A stretch of DNA of 47,183 nt from Nemertoderma westbladi (lineage: Eukaryota > Xenacoelomorpha > Nemertodermatida > Nemertodermatidae): NCBI GenBank assembly GCA_032718475.1, contig JAUCBJ010002081.1:1-47183 (forward strand), written 5' to 3'. This document shows, in pieces, positions 1-12,400 of this stretch. The translations under genes and the position numbers were made by a program. How positions within the stretch are numbered: the stretch's first letter is position 1; each line of letters opens with the position of its first letter. The notes under the pieces were generated by a model. The model was given only the letters and a program-made list of their open reading frames with translations, was not told the origin of the DNA and ran no database searches.

Positions 1-1306
1 TGGAGTTGGCAAGTTTTCTTTATCAATGACCTAGAATACCTGACCTGACCCAATACCCCACGTATATATCCCCATCCGTTGTGCAATTCCAACTAGTAAT
101 AATAAGACAAGACCTTACGACATTACGTCGAAAGTCCCCTCCTATCCTATCCATCCTATGTTGCAATAATTTATTATACAGATTATGACTTTCTTTCCGA
201 CGAGACAACAATCTAATCATTTGGCCTCATTTCTTGAGGGCACATCTTATGCTATAAAATTATTGGAGAAAGAGGTGAATTAATACATGGATGTTGTAAA
301 CTTCAGGACTCGGAACCGGAAGGGAATTTTTCTATCTGTCTAACACCTGCTTGTTTTATTGACTTTTATAGCTGCTGTTCCCTCTTCCATTCCAGCAAGC
401 GCTCTATGTGTGTGGCTCGAACCATATAATTGATATAACAAATGTAATATAATTATTGGACTTTGATTTATTCATCCGCCAATATTTCTAATAAATATTT
501 TGTTTGTTCGTCCACCTTTTTATAGAGAAATTTCACTAGGGAGTGGCTGAATAAAAAGTTAGTTAAGAGTGGAATTATAGAGAAGCCATTGGTGGTTTTT
601 ATGTTGGTTATAAGCATTGCCTTTCTGTATTCATGAATTATGCATTAGGACTTTTAGTTTCACCATATACTTCTAATCGAAGGCATTAATTAGTGTAGTT
701 ACTGCAATTTGATATAGTAATTACATACTGCGTGATAGTGAAATATATTAAAATAATATATAAATTATGTACCTACAGTAATGCAAGTAACATTAGAATG
801 ACTCACCGAACCAGTTACGCAAAGTGTGATGGTATAGTGATGTATTAAGAATAAGATACAATAATGGGAAGGGGAGGGGGTATCTTAATGATTAAAATCT
901 GCTTAATTAACAATGCATAAAACAATGTCATACATACAGATTACAGAACCATAATTAAAAACGATGAAACCGTGCAACTGAGATCATGCAGTATAACTGA
1001 TCAGTGTGTGCATAGCAGACAGTTGGCAAGAGTAAAATAGATAGTCTTTGATATGCCTGAAACGCCTCGATTCCTGAAACGCCTTGAGTCTTGATAATGG
1101 AAATGAATTTGGGATTTACACGGTTGATCGCGAATTCTTGAAGTGATGCGTTGCGGGCAGGCGTTGATGCATCATAGTGGTGTATCCGATTGTATGTATT
1201 ATTTATGAAGCAACTAAGATGGTTGGGGATGTATATTATTAATAATTGATTTACTGTAATTAGGCGCCATCGTGATTATTGTAAACGTTTCGTGAGCCAA
1301 CTATAT
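1..1306. other. AT-rich non-coding DNA, nothing recognised
   Basis: I see no convincing coding region, RNA gene or repeat here; open frames are short and lack family motifs. It lies upstream of the first detectable GPCR exon on the plus strand, so it could contain that gene's missing 5' exon or promoter, but no ATG-bearing exon with a matching donor could be identified. Confidence 0.5.
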
Positions 1307-1632
1307 TAAAACAATAAGGAATATCATTTAGGAACAAAAACTAGGAACTAAATATACTAAAAAAATAGGAGCTCTTTTAACGCCCGTTCGTATATTATTA
1401 CACTGTACTTAATTCGTTAAATCAACGATACTGACCAATCAATTTCTCACCTCGGGGCATCCTCAGGGTCATTATTCGCCACAAAAATATAAAGAATAAA
1501 ATACAAATAAAACTAAAACTAAAAACCCTTCAGTGAAAAAAACGATTTAACGATTTAAGAATAATAATATACGAACGGGCGTTAAAAGAGCTCCTATTTT
1601 TTGTTCCTATCTGATATTCCCTGTTGTTTTTA
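1307..1632. mobile_element. MITE with long terminal inverted repeats
   Basis: The left arm (about 1307-1400) and right arm (about 1560-1632) are inverted copies. Both contain GGAGCTCTTTTAACGCCCGT or its complement, a GGAACAAAAA block and a GGAATATCA block. The arms are about 70-90 bp and enclose about 160 bp with no ORF. This is the form of a non-autonomous DNA transposon. No clear target-site duplication was seen, so the superfamily is open. Confidence 0.75.
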
Positions 1633-2320
1633 CGATATGATCACCCTGAAGTCGCCATGTAGCTTTCTAAGTAACTATATTAAAATGCCGCTACAGCTCG
1701 GAAAGAAAGCGTTGCTGCTGATCTATACTGCACCACTGTTTATGAACAAAATATAACGATAATTAAAGAAACCTGTTATATTTCGCACATCCGCGCTTTC
1801 TTTGAAGCATTTCTAAAAATTTGGTTGATATGTTTCACCCGTAAGTTACACTAACCGGTGTTACACTTTGAAAACGTTCATGGGGCCTTCGCGCAGCATG
1901 AGACTGGATACGTACCAAGTTTGGTTTTATCAAAAGTGATAAACTACCGGAACCGACCGACAGATTGTCTCATTTTTGACCAAACTTCATATTCTTTCCA
2001 ATCCTTTGACAGACCACATCTTTACCAAGTTAGGTTTAATCTGAAGATTTAACTTGAATGGTACCGACTGACATATTGATTTTTGACCAAACTTTAGACA
2101 GAGTTTGACACAGTTTGGTTTATTTTCATCAAGGAATGACCGAGTTATTAGCGATTAAAAATGAAACTAACGGTGTATTATAAACGCGCGAAATTTAAAA
2201 ACTTAAACAACAAACAGTTAAAACTGCACCACCACCAAACACAGTAAATATATCAGCCAAATACAGCAGTAAATAGACTTACAACTGTACCTACAGTAGA
2301 CCGATATATTTAAATTTATT
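1633..2320. other. Non-coding, partial repeat end
   Basis: No gene is supported. At 1879-1895 the word GGGGCCTTCGCGCAGCATG resembles the complement of the CGTGCTGCGCGAAG end motif of the element at 2321-2843, so it may be the end of an older family member. The words TTTTTGACCAAAC and GACCGAGTTATTAGCGATTAA recur around 1975-2155, suggesting decayed repeat DNA. Confidence 0.4.
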
Positions 2321-2843
2321 GTGGGGCGAGCCACGAAGTTGGCGGAGCCTTAGCTTATTGACACTGTTAGGGGGTGGGTCAATTTATGCAAATAGTTGTC
2401 GTCGTCGTCGTCGTCGTCGTTGTCGTCGTTGTCGTCGTCGTCGTTGTCGTCGTCGTCGTCGTTACGATTTTGACATGCTAATAACTTTGTCGGATTTAAA
2501 GCTGCCAAGTTGAAAATTTGTAGGTATCAATATGAGCAAAAGTTGAGATTTTTGAGAGACTTTCAGACACCATCAGTGCAATCGTCTCCCGCTAGAGGGC
2601 CACATGTCTAAACATTAAATGCCCTCCCATTTCTTTGCTTTTAATCCGTTTAAGCTGAAACTTGGCAGATATGTATTAGACCATTAGCTGTGACTTTCAA
2701 AGGAGGCGAATCCATCTGCAGTTCTCCAGTCTGCCGCTAGAGGGCCAACGTGACAACGACAACTATTTGCATAAATTGACCCACCCCCTAACAGTGTCAA
2801 TTCGCTAAGGCTTCGCCAACTTCGTGCTGCGCGAAGTCCCCAC
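2321..2843. mobile_element. GTGGGG-ended foldback element, short form
   Basis: It starts GTGGGGCGAGCCACGAAGTT and ends GCTGCGCGAAGTCCCCAC. The first and last 85 bp are inverted copies, both including the GTTAGGGGGTGGGTCAATTT block and the ATTTGCATA/TATGCAAAT word. The interior holds two CCGCTAGAGGGCC words (about 2590 and 2734) and an AATCCGTTTAAGCTGAAACT block that reappears inverted in the larger elements at 5928-7571 and 11963-13646. It encodes nothing convincing, which fits a non-autonomous DNA transposon. Confidence 0.75.
2397..2463. repeat. GTC/CGT trinucleotide microsatellite
   Basis: About 22 GTC or GTT triplets follow the left inverted repeat of the surrounding element. The expansion lies at the inner end of the arm, next to the GACAACGAC sequence present in the opposite arm. 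The Arg-rich reading frame it creates is not a gene. Confidence 0.9.
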
Positions 2844-3373
2844 TTCGTGTTTTTATGTTTATATACTATTATACACCTACACCAATGTCGTTGCCAGGCA
2901 ACACTATTTACAGAATTCATAAATGTTGTATGGCAGCGCTTGTACCACAGTACTACACCGGTTGCCAGCTTTCTGGCAACCCCGCACCATCATCCGGCCC
3001 CCGAGGGCTCCTCGACTTGGTGTGGGAGCCCCGCAGACAGTGGGTGGCCCCTCTAATAATGGCCAACTGAACCCGCGTACGGATCCAGCCCATTGTGACA
3101 CATAAAAATTAGACGACGACGACAACATACATAGTCAGAAAACTCGTTATTGGTACTCCAAAGCTAAGGCTTCATTCACTTCGTGTCTCTCCCCACATTC
3201 AAAATTGACTTTCATTTTTGAGTAATACATTGTACAAGTTCAATTTATATATTGGTCCTTATTTCCTTACTCTTCTATGTGTGTACATAAATAATATAAA
3301 CAAGATAACTATTTTTTTATTATATATTAAAATTGTTTATTAATTTTAATATAACTTTTTATTACTTTTACAG
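2844..3373. other. Non-coding, one small hairpin and a repeat end
   Basis: A perfect 9-bp stem (GGTTGCCAG/CTGGCAACC) lies at about 2960-2981 in a GC-richer patch. At 3163-3195, GCTAAGGCTTCATTCACTTC followed by GTGTCTCTCCCCAC resembles the CCCCAC end of the foldback family, a possible further degraded copy. The last bases (polypyrimidine tract, then CAG at 3371-3373) form the acceptor of the first visible GPCR exon. Confidence 0.45.
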
Positions 3374-3467
3374 GGTTTAAATTGACATATCTAATTGGTT
3401 GCGTTGTATGGATGCTAATTGGAATACCAGACAACATATTAATTTTAGCAGCTCTTATCATGTACAG
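3374..3467 (+). CDS. GPCR exon, TM1
   Basis: It follows a TTTTACAG acceptor and ends TACAG|gtg. It encodes TM1 with the GxxxN-like GIPDN and the hydrophobic run ILILAALIM, then the first two bases of an Arg codon completed by the next exon 12.8 kb away. It enters with two bases (GG) completing a codon, so a coding exon must lie upstream. The short ORFs crossing it run into flanking introns and are not real. Confidence 0.85.
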
Positions 3468-6400
3468 GTGATGAACAAATTTACTATTGTTATAATGTTC
3501 GGTTATAGTATCTATTCCAAAATTACAATATTGCATTACGGGGCAGCATTTGAACTGAATATTGAATATTGTGAACTTAATATTGCGGTAGGAATTCAAA
3601 AAAAATATATGTTTTATTATTTTTATTATTTTATCTAACTTTATATTTTATGAAGATTTCATTGCTGTTAACGATTTGGCCCCCGATTTGGCCCCTGATT
3701 TGGCCTCCTATTTGGCCCCTGATTTGGCCCCCGTTTTGGCCTCCGATTTGGACCCCGATTTGGCCCCTGATTTGGCCCCCAATTTGGACCCCGATTTGGC
3801 CCTAATTTGGCCCCCCGATTTGGCCTCCGGTTTGGACCCCGATTTGGCCCCCGATTTTTCCCCCGATTTGGCCTTCGATTTGGCCCCCGATTTGGCCACT
3901 GATTTGGCCCCCAATTTGGACCCCGATTTAGCCCCCCCCCCCCTCCGATATGGCTCCGATTTGGCCTCCGATTTGGCCCCCCGATTTGTCTCCGATTTGG
4001 CCCCCGATTTGGACCCCGACCGGTTTGGGCCTAGTCACGAAAATTGACAACTCAACGCTAGAAACGCCAGCTGCTGGTGCTCATGAGGGCCTAGTAAGCA
4101 ACTACTATTTATTGAATGGATAGGCCCAAACTGCAGAGAAGTACTTGCTAATTTTATTACTATCTCACTCTATACCTACTAGGATCGGCATGCTGCATTG
4201 CAGCTGCATTTTTAAGAATGCTGTGCCGGCTTATCGACAAAATTGCACCGCCACAACTCCCTATCACCCGTGACATTTGCTAGATCATCCGCATCTTCAA
4301 GGCCAGTGTCCTTTAAGATGCGTCTCAAGAAAGTCATGGGCTGTCCACCATGCTTATTCACTCCATGAGGCTGCCAAAGTACAAGATTATGCACTGGCTG
4401 GTCTTCACGGCGAAAGCAATGTCCTGCAAAGCGGAGGCGATTTTGTTCTAGTGTCAAGCTTGGGGGAACCAATGAGACATCTCCAATGTTATATAGTGTC
4501 TGGTTGGAGATGTGTGCATTGAACTTGACACAATGAACCCGGCGTAGCATTCTTGTGAATGTGCCATCCAGAGATTTGGTGTCCTCAGCAGTTAGAGCCT
4601 AGCATGGACTCCCATAGAGGAGTACTGGAACTACTGCTGCTCTAAATAACCGGACCTTAAGTTTCCGATTAATTCTCGGTGACTTCCAAATCCTGGAAAG
4701 CCTATTCAAGGCTGCCCATGCCTTTGCCTTACGTATTCGAAGGTCATCACCTGACTTCCGGATCCATGATCCCAGGTAACAGAAGTCATCCACATGCTCA
4801 AGCATACCATCTTTTGAGCTTATGCTCATCCAATCAGAGACTTGCTGAGGACTTTCAAAGTTAACTGTCAAAATTTTAAAATTTTGGTTTTTCTGGAGTT
4901 AATAAAAAGACCAACACTAGAAGCAGCATGTTCTAAAGAGCTGAGAAGCCGTTGGGCTCCCTCTAGTGATTCTGAGAGTACTCCTAAGTCATCAGCAAAG
5001 TCTAGATCAGTTAGGTACTCTATACTCTATACCAGACAGTAAGCAAACATCAACTGTTAGTTTGTAATGTATTATCCCTCCCGCCCAAATGGATAGCTCT
5101 TCCCTTCCAAGTGAATTCTATGGGATTATCTATAAGGTTACTCACTGCTACTGTATGTTAGGAGGTGGGACACTGAATATCTATAAGTTTATAATCACTG
5201 CTATGTTAGGTGGGCGCCATCTGATTGAATTATAAGCACTGGGCCGTTCTCTCAGACAAGCCAGCTTGCTGGCTTTTCTAGTTAAATCATATCATTCTGA
5301 AACCAATAATATATTCTTTTAGACGAATTTGTGAGTTTTTTTTGCCGGACCAACATATTTTGGCAACGTTATGTGGGAGATATTTGAAAAAATTCTGAGG
5401 CTAAATGTTGCTCAGATGACTGAATATCTCAAATAAATCTCTGTATAATACTGTAGTATATTATTGTGAATTGTTACTGCAAAGTGTTATTTTATTTTTT
5501 TCTTATCTTATTTAAGTACCATTATTTTCAATATTGAGTGGTTTATTTTGATCGTTTACATTGTTTTAGGCTGTTATCTAATGAGTTCCTTATGTGTTTT
5601 TATTGTACGCGGAATAAAGTTATAGTGGATATAACTGATATAAATTAATTTTTGCAGTGGTTGATTTCCCAAATTAATTTTGCGGTTTTGAGTCAATGTC
5701 GTTGTTCGATCTGTTGTAGTATGTTGTTAATAAATTGTTTGTAAAGTGGCGGTGTGTGTTCTTGGTAGTGCAGTGACTGAAAGTAACCTGGCCTAATTTG
5801 GTTAATGTGCACTGGTTGAGCGTTTCTCCAGATCACTATTCCGTATGTAATGTTTAGACATGTAGCACCCTAGCGACCGTCAGTAGAACTGTAGAAGTCT
5901 GTCTTGTCTGTATGCTAGTTTAAGAAAGTGGGGACTTCCTGTGAAATAAGCCCGACAGACAGATTAACAGAGTCACGAGTTTATGATAGTGGTACCCCTA
6001 TGCGAAGCTTGATTACTTTCGTGGGTCAGCCCATAGAACACACATATAGCGGCAGCCAGAGTTACTAGGCCAATTATTGGGATGCCAAGGTGAGGATATT
6101 TCGTCAGCATTATATTTTAGTCTTTCTCCGATGATTCTTTCTAATTCCTCAGTTTATAAGGATTAGTAAGTCTCCTTATCATCCCATCATCATCATCCAT
6201 TATTATGTTATCCGACACTCCATGTGTTCGTAGCTGATGGGGATTAGTTGCTGGGTAGCTGCTTAACGTAGTAGGATGGGCAGTATGCTTGTTAGGATGC
6301 CGTGATATCATCCCATAATTGGATGATGTCTAACGTAGAGCCGCTAATGCAATTGGTTTTATACAATTTTTCTGCATCTTTGACCCATACTTTTAGCGTC

Positions 6401-9400
6401 AGCATGAATGCAAAATGGCAAGGCTGTTCTGTCGATAATATCTTGATGCCTTTGGAAGATGACGTACAATCGGAATCTCGACTTTCAAGTTTGATTCAAT
6501 TCTTGGCAGAATACCTGTGTTTTCATTTCGCCCTCTAACTTTAGAAGTGTAGATATAACAGCGTCCCCACAAAGACGCAGCCAGTTTTCTATTTCGTATA
6601 TTTCAAGTTCAAACTTAAACATATTGAAGTCAAGGTAACGGTGGTAGGTCTTCACTTTCATATATTTCGCTCTCTAGCAGCAGAACTGAGAATCCTGCAT
6701 TGATCACCTTCCACACAAAGACATGTGGTCTAGTACATATATGCCAAGATTCAGCTTAAACGTATTAAAATGACGGAAATCTTAGAAGATTTTAAGTTTG
6801 ACATATTTCAAAATAACAATAACTCTAACGGCAGAATGTGGTCTAGTACATGTATTCCAAGATCCCGCTTAAGATCATGGACCTGGGGAAGGTCATCTCT
6901 TTCAGAAATTTCGCCCTCTCGTGTCAGATTGGACCGATTACCGACCCACAAAGACAAAATTGGACAAGAACAAAGTCAAATTTAACATTTTCTGTAACTT
7001 ATAATGACAAATGTTGGGTAGGTGACTAGACAATTATGATTTCTTATAAAGAAAATCAAATTCTATCTAATTTAAAATCAACTTTTCACGGAGTGCCAAT
7101 ACTTACACAGTTTATATTTTTGTAACATTTAATCGTTGTTTTAACGATATTAACTATACAATTTTTTTTTATATTATACATAAATAACGAAATGTGAGAA
7201 GGATTTCACTTTCAGACATTTCGCCCACTAGCTGTAGACTGCAGAATAGCAGATGGATTTAAATGCCTTTAAAAGACACAGCAAATGCTCTAGAATATAT
7301 TTAATAATATTCAGCTGGAACGGATTAAAAGCACGAAACTGGAGGTCATTTAATGTTTAGAAATATAGTCCTCTAGTTGGATACTATTGAACTGATGTTG
7401 TCTGAAAATAAATAAAAACTCACATCTTTTTGTCCTATTGAAGCCTATAAGTTTTCAAGTTGACAGCTTTAGATTCGACAACGACACAATAACAAAAACT
7501 ATTTGCAAAAATTTACACACCTTCTAACACTGCAGTTAATTATGCTCCACCAACTTCGTGGCTCGCCCCACTCACCACACATACATAGTAACGTCACCTT
7601 CAAGGCAGAACCCCCTAAGTCGATTTTTGTAGTTCTGAGATAATCGATAAAAACTGTTTATTTTTTAGAGAGATGCCTCAGTTTACTTGTTATTGTGTTT
7701 TTTGATAACTAAATATATATAGAATTCATATAACTAAACTTTCAATTTGATTTAGAATTACCTTTGAAATATATTGCGGTTTTTTTGTAAAAATTCTGAC
7801 TTATGGTGTTTTGCCAAAACAAGGGGGAACACCATTTTCTGGTATTATCCCGTAACTATACGATAGTTGCGGGGTATTGCCTAGAAAACAAGGCATCCTC
7901 AATTAGGCAAAACACCATAAGTACGAATTTTTACAAAAAAAACGCAAAATATATCAAATTATAGCCAAGGCGTATCGTATGTCCTTAATAATTTAGTGCG
8001 TAGTGCGCACGTAATACATGTGCGCATTTGTTATTAGCTAATAAGTGCTATCTAACATGTTAACTAGCACATGATCAGGTGTTAGTATTACCTGTGAACG
8101 CAATAATAACAAATAATCACATACAATATAGCTAACACACTTGCGCACATGTTGGAAATTTTTGAATTCAAAATTCTAAAGGGCTCCATAAATTTTTGAT
8201 ATTTTGGTATAAATTGCTTCTAAAATAAGTACGGGACTGTAGTTAGAATCATGTATCAATACAAATTGAACAAAATGTAGCCAAATGCAGAACTATAAGA
8301 ACAAAATTTAAATTCAAGAAAGCGGAACTCTAAGTACAAAATATAGCCATGGGTGGTACTCTACAGTAAGAACAAAGTCTAGCTACAGGGTTACAGCTAC
8401 GTTAAAGTAAAGTTCACTTACAGTACGTCATGACGAATAATTAAAGACCTGTTTTTTCTACAGTACGTGGCAACATTTTGAGCAACTCTATCAGCAACTT
8501 AGTAAGCATTTCAGGTTGCCTATAAAGTTGCTCTATGTAAACGCCAAGTTTGTTGCTGTAAAAGATGCCTCACATAACGGAGACTAAAAGTTAATGTTAC
8601 TCAAATTAAGTTGCTAGTTGCTGACCAAATTGTCCAAAACGTCCGGCAACCTAGAGTAACTTATAGCAGCAACTTGGACACAAACATTAAATGAGGGATA
8701 GAGATTTATCAGCGCCACAAACATTAATGCGGGACGTAAACATTGATGTAGGACACACAATAATGAGGGACACAAACATTAATGAGGGACACAAATATTA
8801 ACGAGGGACACAAACATTAATGATGGACACAACATTAATGAGGGACACAAACATTAAAGAGGGACACAAACATTAATGAGGGACACAAACAATAAACGAT
8901 GGACAGATATCAATCAAGGGCACAAACATTAATCATGGGCACTATCGCCTTTCGCACTTAGTGTGATTCATGTTACCACCCATACACATACAATATATTA
9001 CAGTATTACAATTATCATTACTGTCAAGCAATAAAATAACAACAATAAATACTACTAGGATCGGCATGCTGCATTGCAGCTGCATTTTTAAGAATGCTGT
9101 GCCGGCTTGTCAACAAAATTGCACCGCCACAACTCCCTATCACCCATGACATTTGCTAGATCATCCGCATCTTTAAGGCCAGTGTCCTTTAAGATGCGTC
9201 TCAAGAAAGTCATGGGCTGTCCACCATGCTTATTCACTCCATGAGGCTGCCAAAGTACAAGATTATGCACTGGCTGGTCCTCACGGCGAAAGCAATGTCC
9301 TGCAAAGCGGAGGCGATTTTGTTCTAGTGTCAAGCTTGGGGGAACCAATGAGACACCTCCAATGTTATATAGTGTCTGGTTGGAGATGTGTGCATTGTAC

Positions 9401-12400
9401 TTGACACAATGTACCCGGCGTAGCATTCTTGTGAATGTGCCATCCAGAGATTTGGTGTCCTCAGCAGTTAGAGCCCAGCATGGACTCCCGTAGAGGAGTA
9501 CTGGAACTACTGCTGCTCTAAATAATCGGACCTTAAGTTTCCGATTAATTCTAGGTGACTTCCAAATCCTGGAAAGCCTATTCAAGGCTGCCCATGCCTT
9601 TCCCTTACGTATTCGAAGGTCCTCACCTGACTTCCGGATCCATGATCCCAGGTAACAGAAGTCGTCCACATGCTCAAGCATACCATCCTTTGAGCTTATG
9701 CTCATCCGATCAGAGACTTGCTGAGGACTTTCAAAGTTAACTGTCAAAATTTTAAAATTTTGGTCTTTTCTGGAGTTAATAAAAAGACCAACACTAGAAG
9801 CAGCATGTTCTAAAGAGCTGAGAAGCCGTTGGGCTCCCTCTAGTGATTCTGAGAGTACTCCTAAGTCATCAGCAAAGTCTAGATCAGTTAGGTACTCTAT
9901 ACTCTATACCAGACAGTAAGCAAACATCAACTGTTAGTTTGTAATGTATTATCCCTCCCGCCCAAATGGATAGCTCTTCCCTTCCAAGTTAATTCTATGG
10001 GATTATCTATAAGGTTACTCACTGCTACTGTATGTTAGGAGGTGGGACACTGAATATCTATAAGTTTATAATCACTGCTATGTTAGGTGGGCGCCATCTG
10101 ATTGAATTATAAGCACTGGGCCGTTCTCTCAGACAAGCCAGCTTGCTGGCTTTTCTAGTTAAATCTGCAGAGAAGTACTTGCTAATTTTATTACTATCTC
10201 ACTCTATACCTACTAGGATCGGCATGCTGCATTGCAGCTGCATTTTTAAGAATGCTGTGCCGGCTTATCGACAAAATTGCACCGCCACAACTCCCTATCA
10301 CCCGTGACATTTGCTAGATCATCCGCATCTTCAAGGCCAGTGTCCTTTAAGATGCGTCTCAAGAAAGTCATGGGCTGTCCACCATGCTTATTCACTCCAT
10401 GAGGCTGCCAAAGTACAAGATTATGCACTGGCTGGTCTTCACGGCGAAAGCAATGTCCTGCAAAGCGGAGGCGATTTTGTTCTAGTGTCAAGCTTGGGGG
10501 AACCAATGAGACACCTCCAATGTTATATAGTGTCTGGTTGGAGATGTGTGCATTGAACTTGACACAATGAACCCGGCGTAGCATTCTTGTGAATGTGCCA
10601 TCCAGAGATTTGGTGTCCTCAGCAGTTAGAGCCTAGCATGGACTCCCATAGAGGAGTACTGGAACTACTGCTGCTCTAAATAACCGGACCTTAAGTTTCC
10701 GATTAATTCTCGGTGACTTCCAAATCCTGGAAAGCCTATTCAAGGCTGCCCATGCCTTTCCCTTACGTATTCGAAGGTCATCACCTGACTTCCGGATCCA
10801 TGATCCCAGGTAACAGAAGTCATCCACATGCTCAAGCATACCATCTTTTGAGCTTATGCTCATCCAATCAGAGACTTGCTGAGGACTTTCAAAGTTAACT
10901 GTCAAAATTTTAAAATTTTGGTTTTTCTGGAGTTAATAAAAAGACCAACACTAGAAGCAGCATGTTCTAAAGAGCTGAGAAGCCGTTGGGCTCCCTCTAG
11001 TGATTCTGAGAGTACTCCTAAGTCATCAGCAAAGTCTAGATCAGTTAGGTACTCTATACTCTATACCAGACAGTAAGCAAACATCAACTGTTAGTTTGTA
11101 ATGTATTATCCCTCCCGCCCAAATGGATAGCTCTTCCCTTCCAAGTGAATTCTATGGGATTATCTATAAGGTTACTCACTGCTACTGTATGTTAGGAGGT
11201 GGGACACTGAATCATCTATAAGTTTATAATCACTGCTATGTTAGGTGGGCGCCATCTGATTGAATTATAAGCACTGGGCCGTTCTCTCAGACAAGCCAGC
11301 TTGCTGGCTTTTCTAGTTAAATCATATCATTCTGAAACCAATAATATATTCTTTTAGACGAATTTGTGAGTTTTTTTTGCCGGACCAACATATTTTGGCA
11401 ACGTTATGTGGGAGATATTTGAAAAAATTCTGAGGCTAAATGTTGCTCAGATGACTGAATATCTCAAATAAATCTCTGTATAATACTGTAGTATATTATT
11501 GTGAATTGTTACTGCAAAGTGTTATTTTATTTTTTTCTTATCTTATTTAAGTACCATTATTTTCAATATTGAGTGGTTTATTTTGATCGTTTACATTGTT
11601 TTAGGCTGTTATCTAATGAGTTCCTTATGTGTTTTTATTGTACGCGGAATAAAGTTATAGTGGATATAACTGATATAAATTAATTTTTGCAGTGGTTGAT
11701 TTCCCAAATTAATTTTGCGGTTTTGAGTCAATGTCGTTGTTCGATCTGTTGTAGTATGTTGTTAATAAATTGTTTGTAAAGTGGCGGTGTGTGTTCTTGG
11801 TAGTGCAGTGACTGAAAGTAACCTGGCCTAATTTGGTTAATGTGCACTGGTTGAGCGTTTCTCCAGATCACTATTCCGTATGTAATGTTTAGACATGTAG
11901 CACCCTAGCGACCGTCAGTAGAACTGTAGAAGTCTGTCTTGTCTGTATGCTAGTTTAAGAAAGTGGGGACTTCCTGTGAAATAAGCCCGACAGACAGATT
12001 AACAGAGTCACGAGTTTATGATAGTGGTACCCCTATGCGAAGCTTGATTACTTTCGTGGGTCAGCCCATAGAACACACATATAGCGGCAGCCAGAGTTAC
12101 TAGGCCAATTATTGGGATGCCAAGGTGAGGATATTTCGTCAGCATTATATTTTAGTCTTTCTCCGATGATTCTTTCTAATTCCTCAGTTTATAAGGATTA
12201 GTAAGTCTCCTTATCATCCCATCATCATCATCCATTATTATGTTATCCGACACTCCATGTGTTCGTAGCTGATGGGGATTAGTTGCTGGGTAGCTGCTTA
12301 ACGTAGTAGGATGGGCAGTATGCTTGTTAGGATGCCGTGATATCATCCCATAATTGGATGATGTCTAACGTAGAGCCGCTAATGCAATTGGTTTTATACA

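Larger units (their letters stand above)
4131..9050. repeat. Segmental duplication, copy A
   Basis: Near-identical to 10165-15190: first a 6034-bp offset, then 6140 bp by the end because of small indels. The left border begins CTGCAGAGAAGTACTTGC; the preceding bases differ between copies. The right border is at AACAACAATAAAT, followed here by a LINE-derived unit and in copy B by other DNA. The block contains one LINE unit, a modular element (5928-7571), a hairpin MITE and a 20-bp minisatellite. Confidence 0.95.

Noticed and set aside
3676-4047. Repeat protein of PDLA units
   Set aside because: Created by a stop-free 12-bp minisatellite inside an intron; the other strand is equally open.
4277-4522. 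Plus-strand ORFs opposite the RT fragments (also 9555, 10311, 27601, 46448)
   Set aside because: Shadows of the minus-strand reverse transcriptase coding sequence.
8684-8938. CRISPR-like array
   Set aside because: Units are contiguous with no unique spacers, so it is a minisatellite; the genome is eukaryotic.
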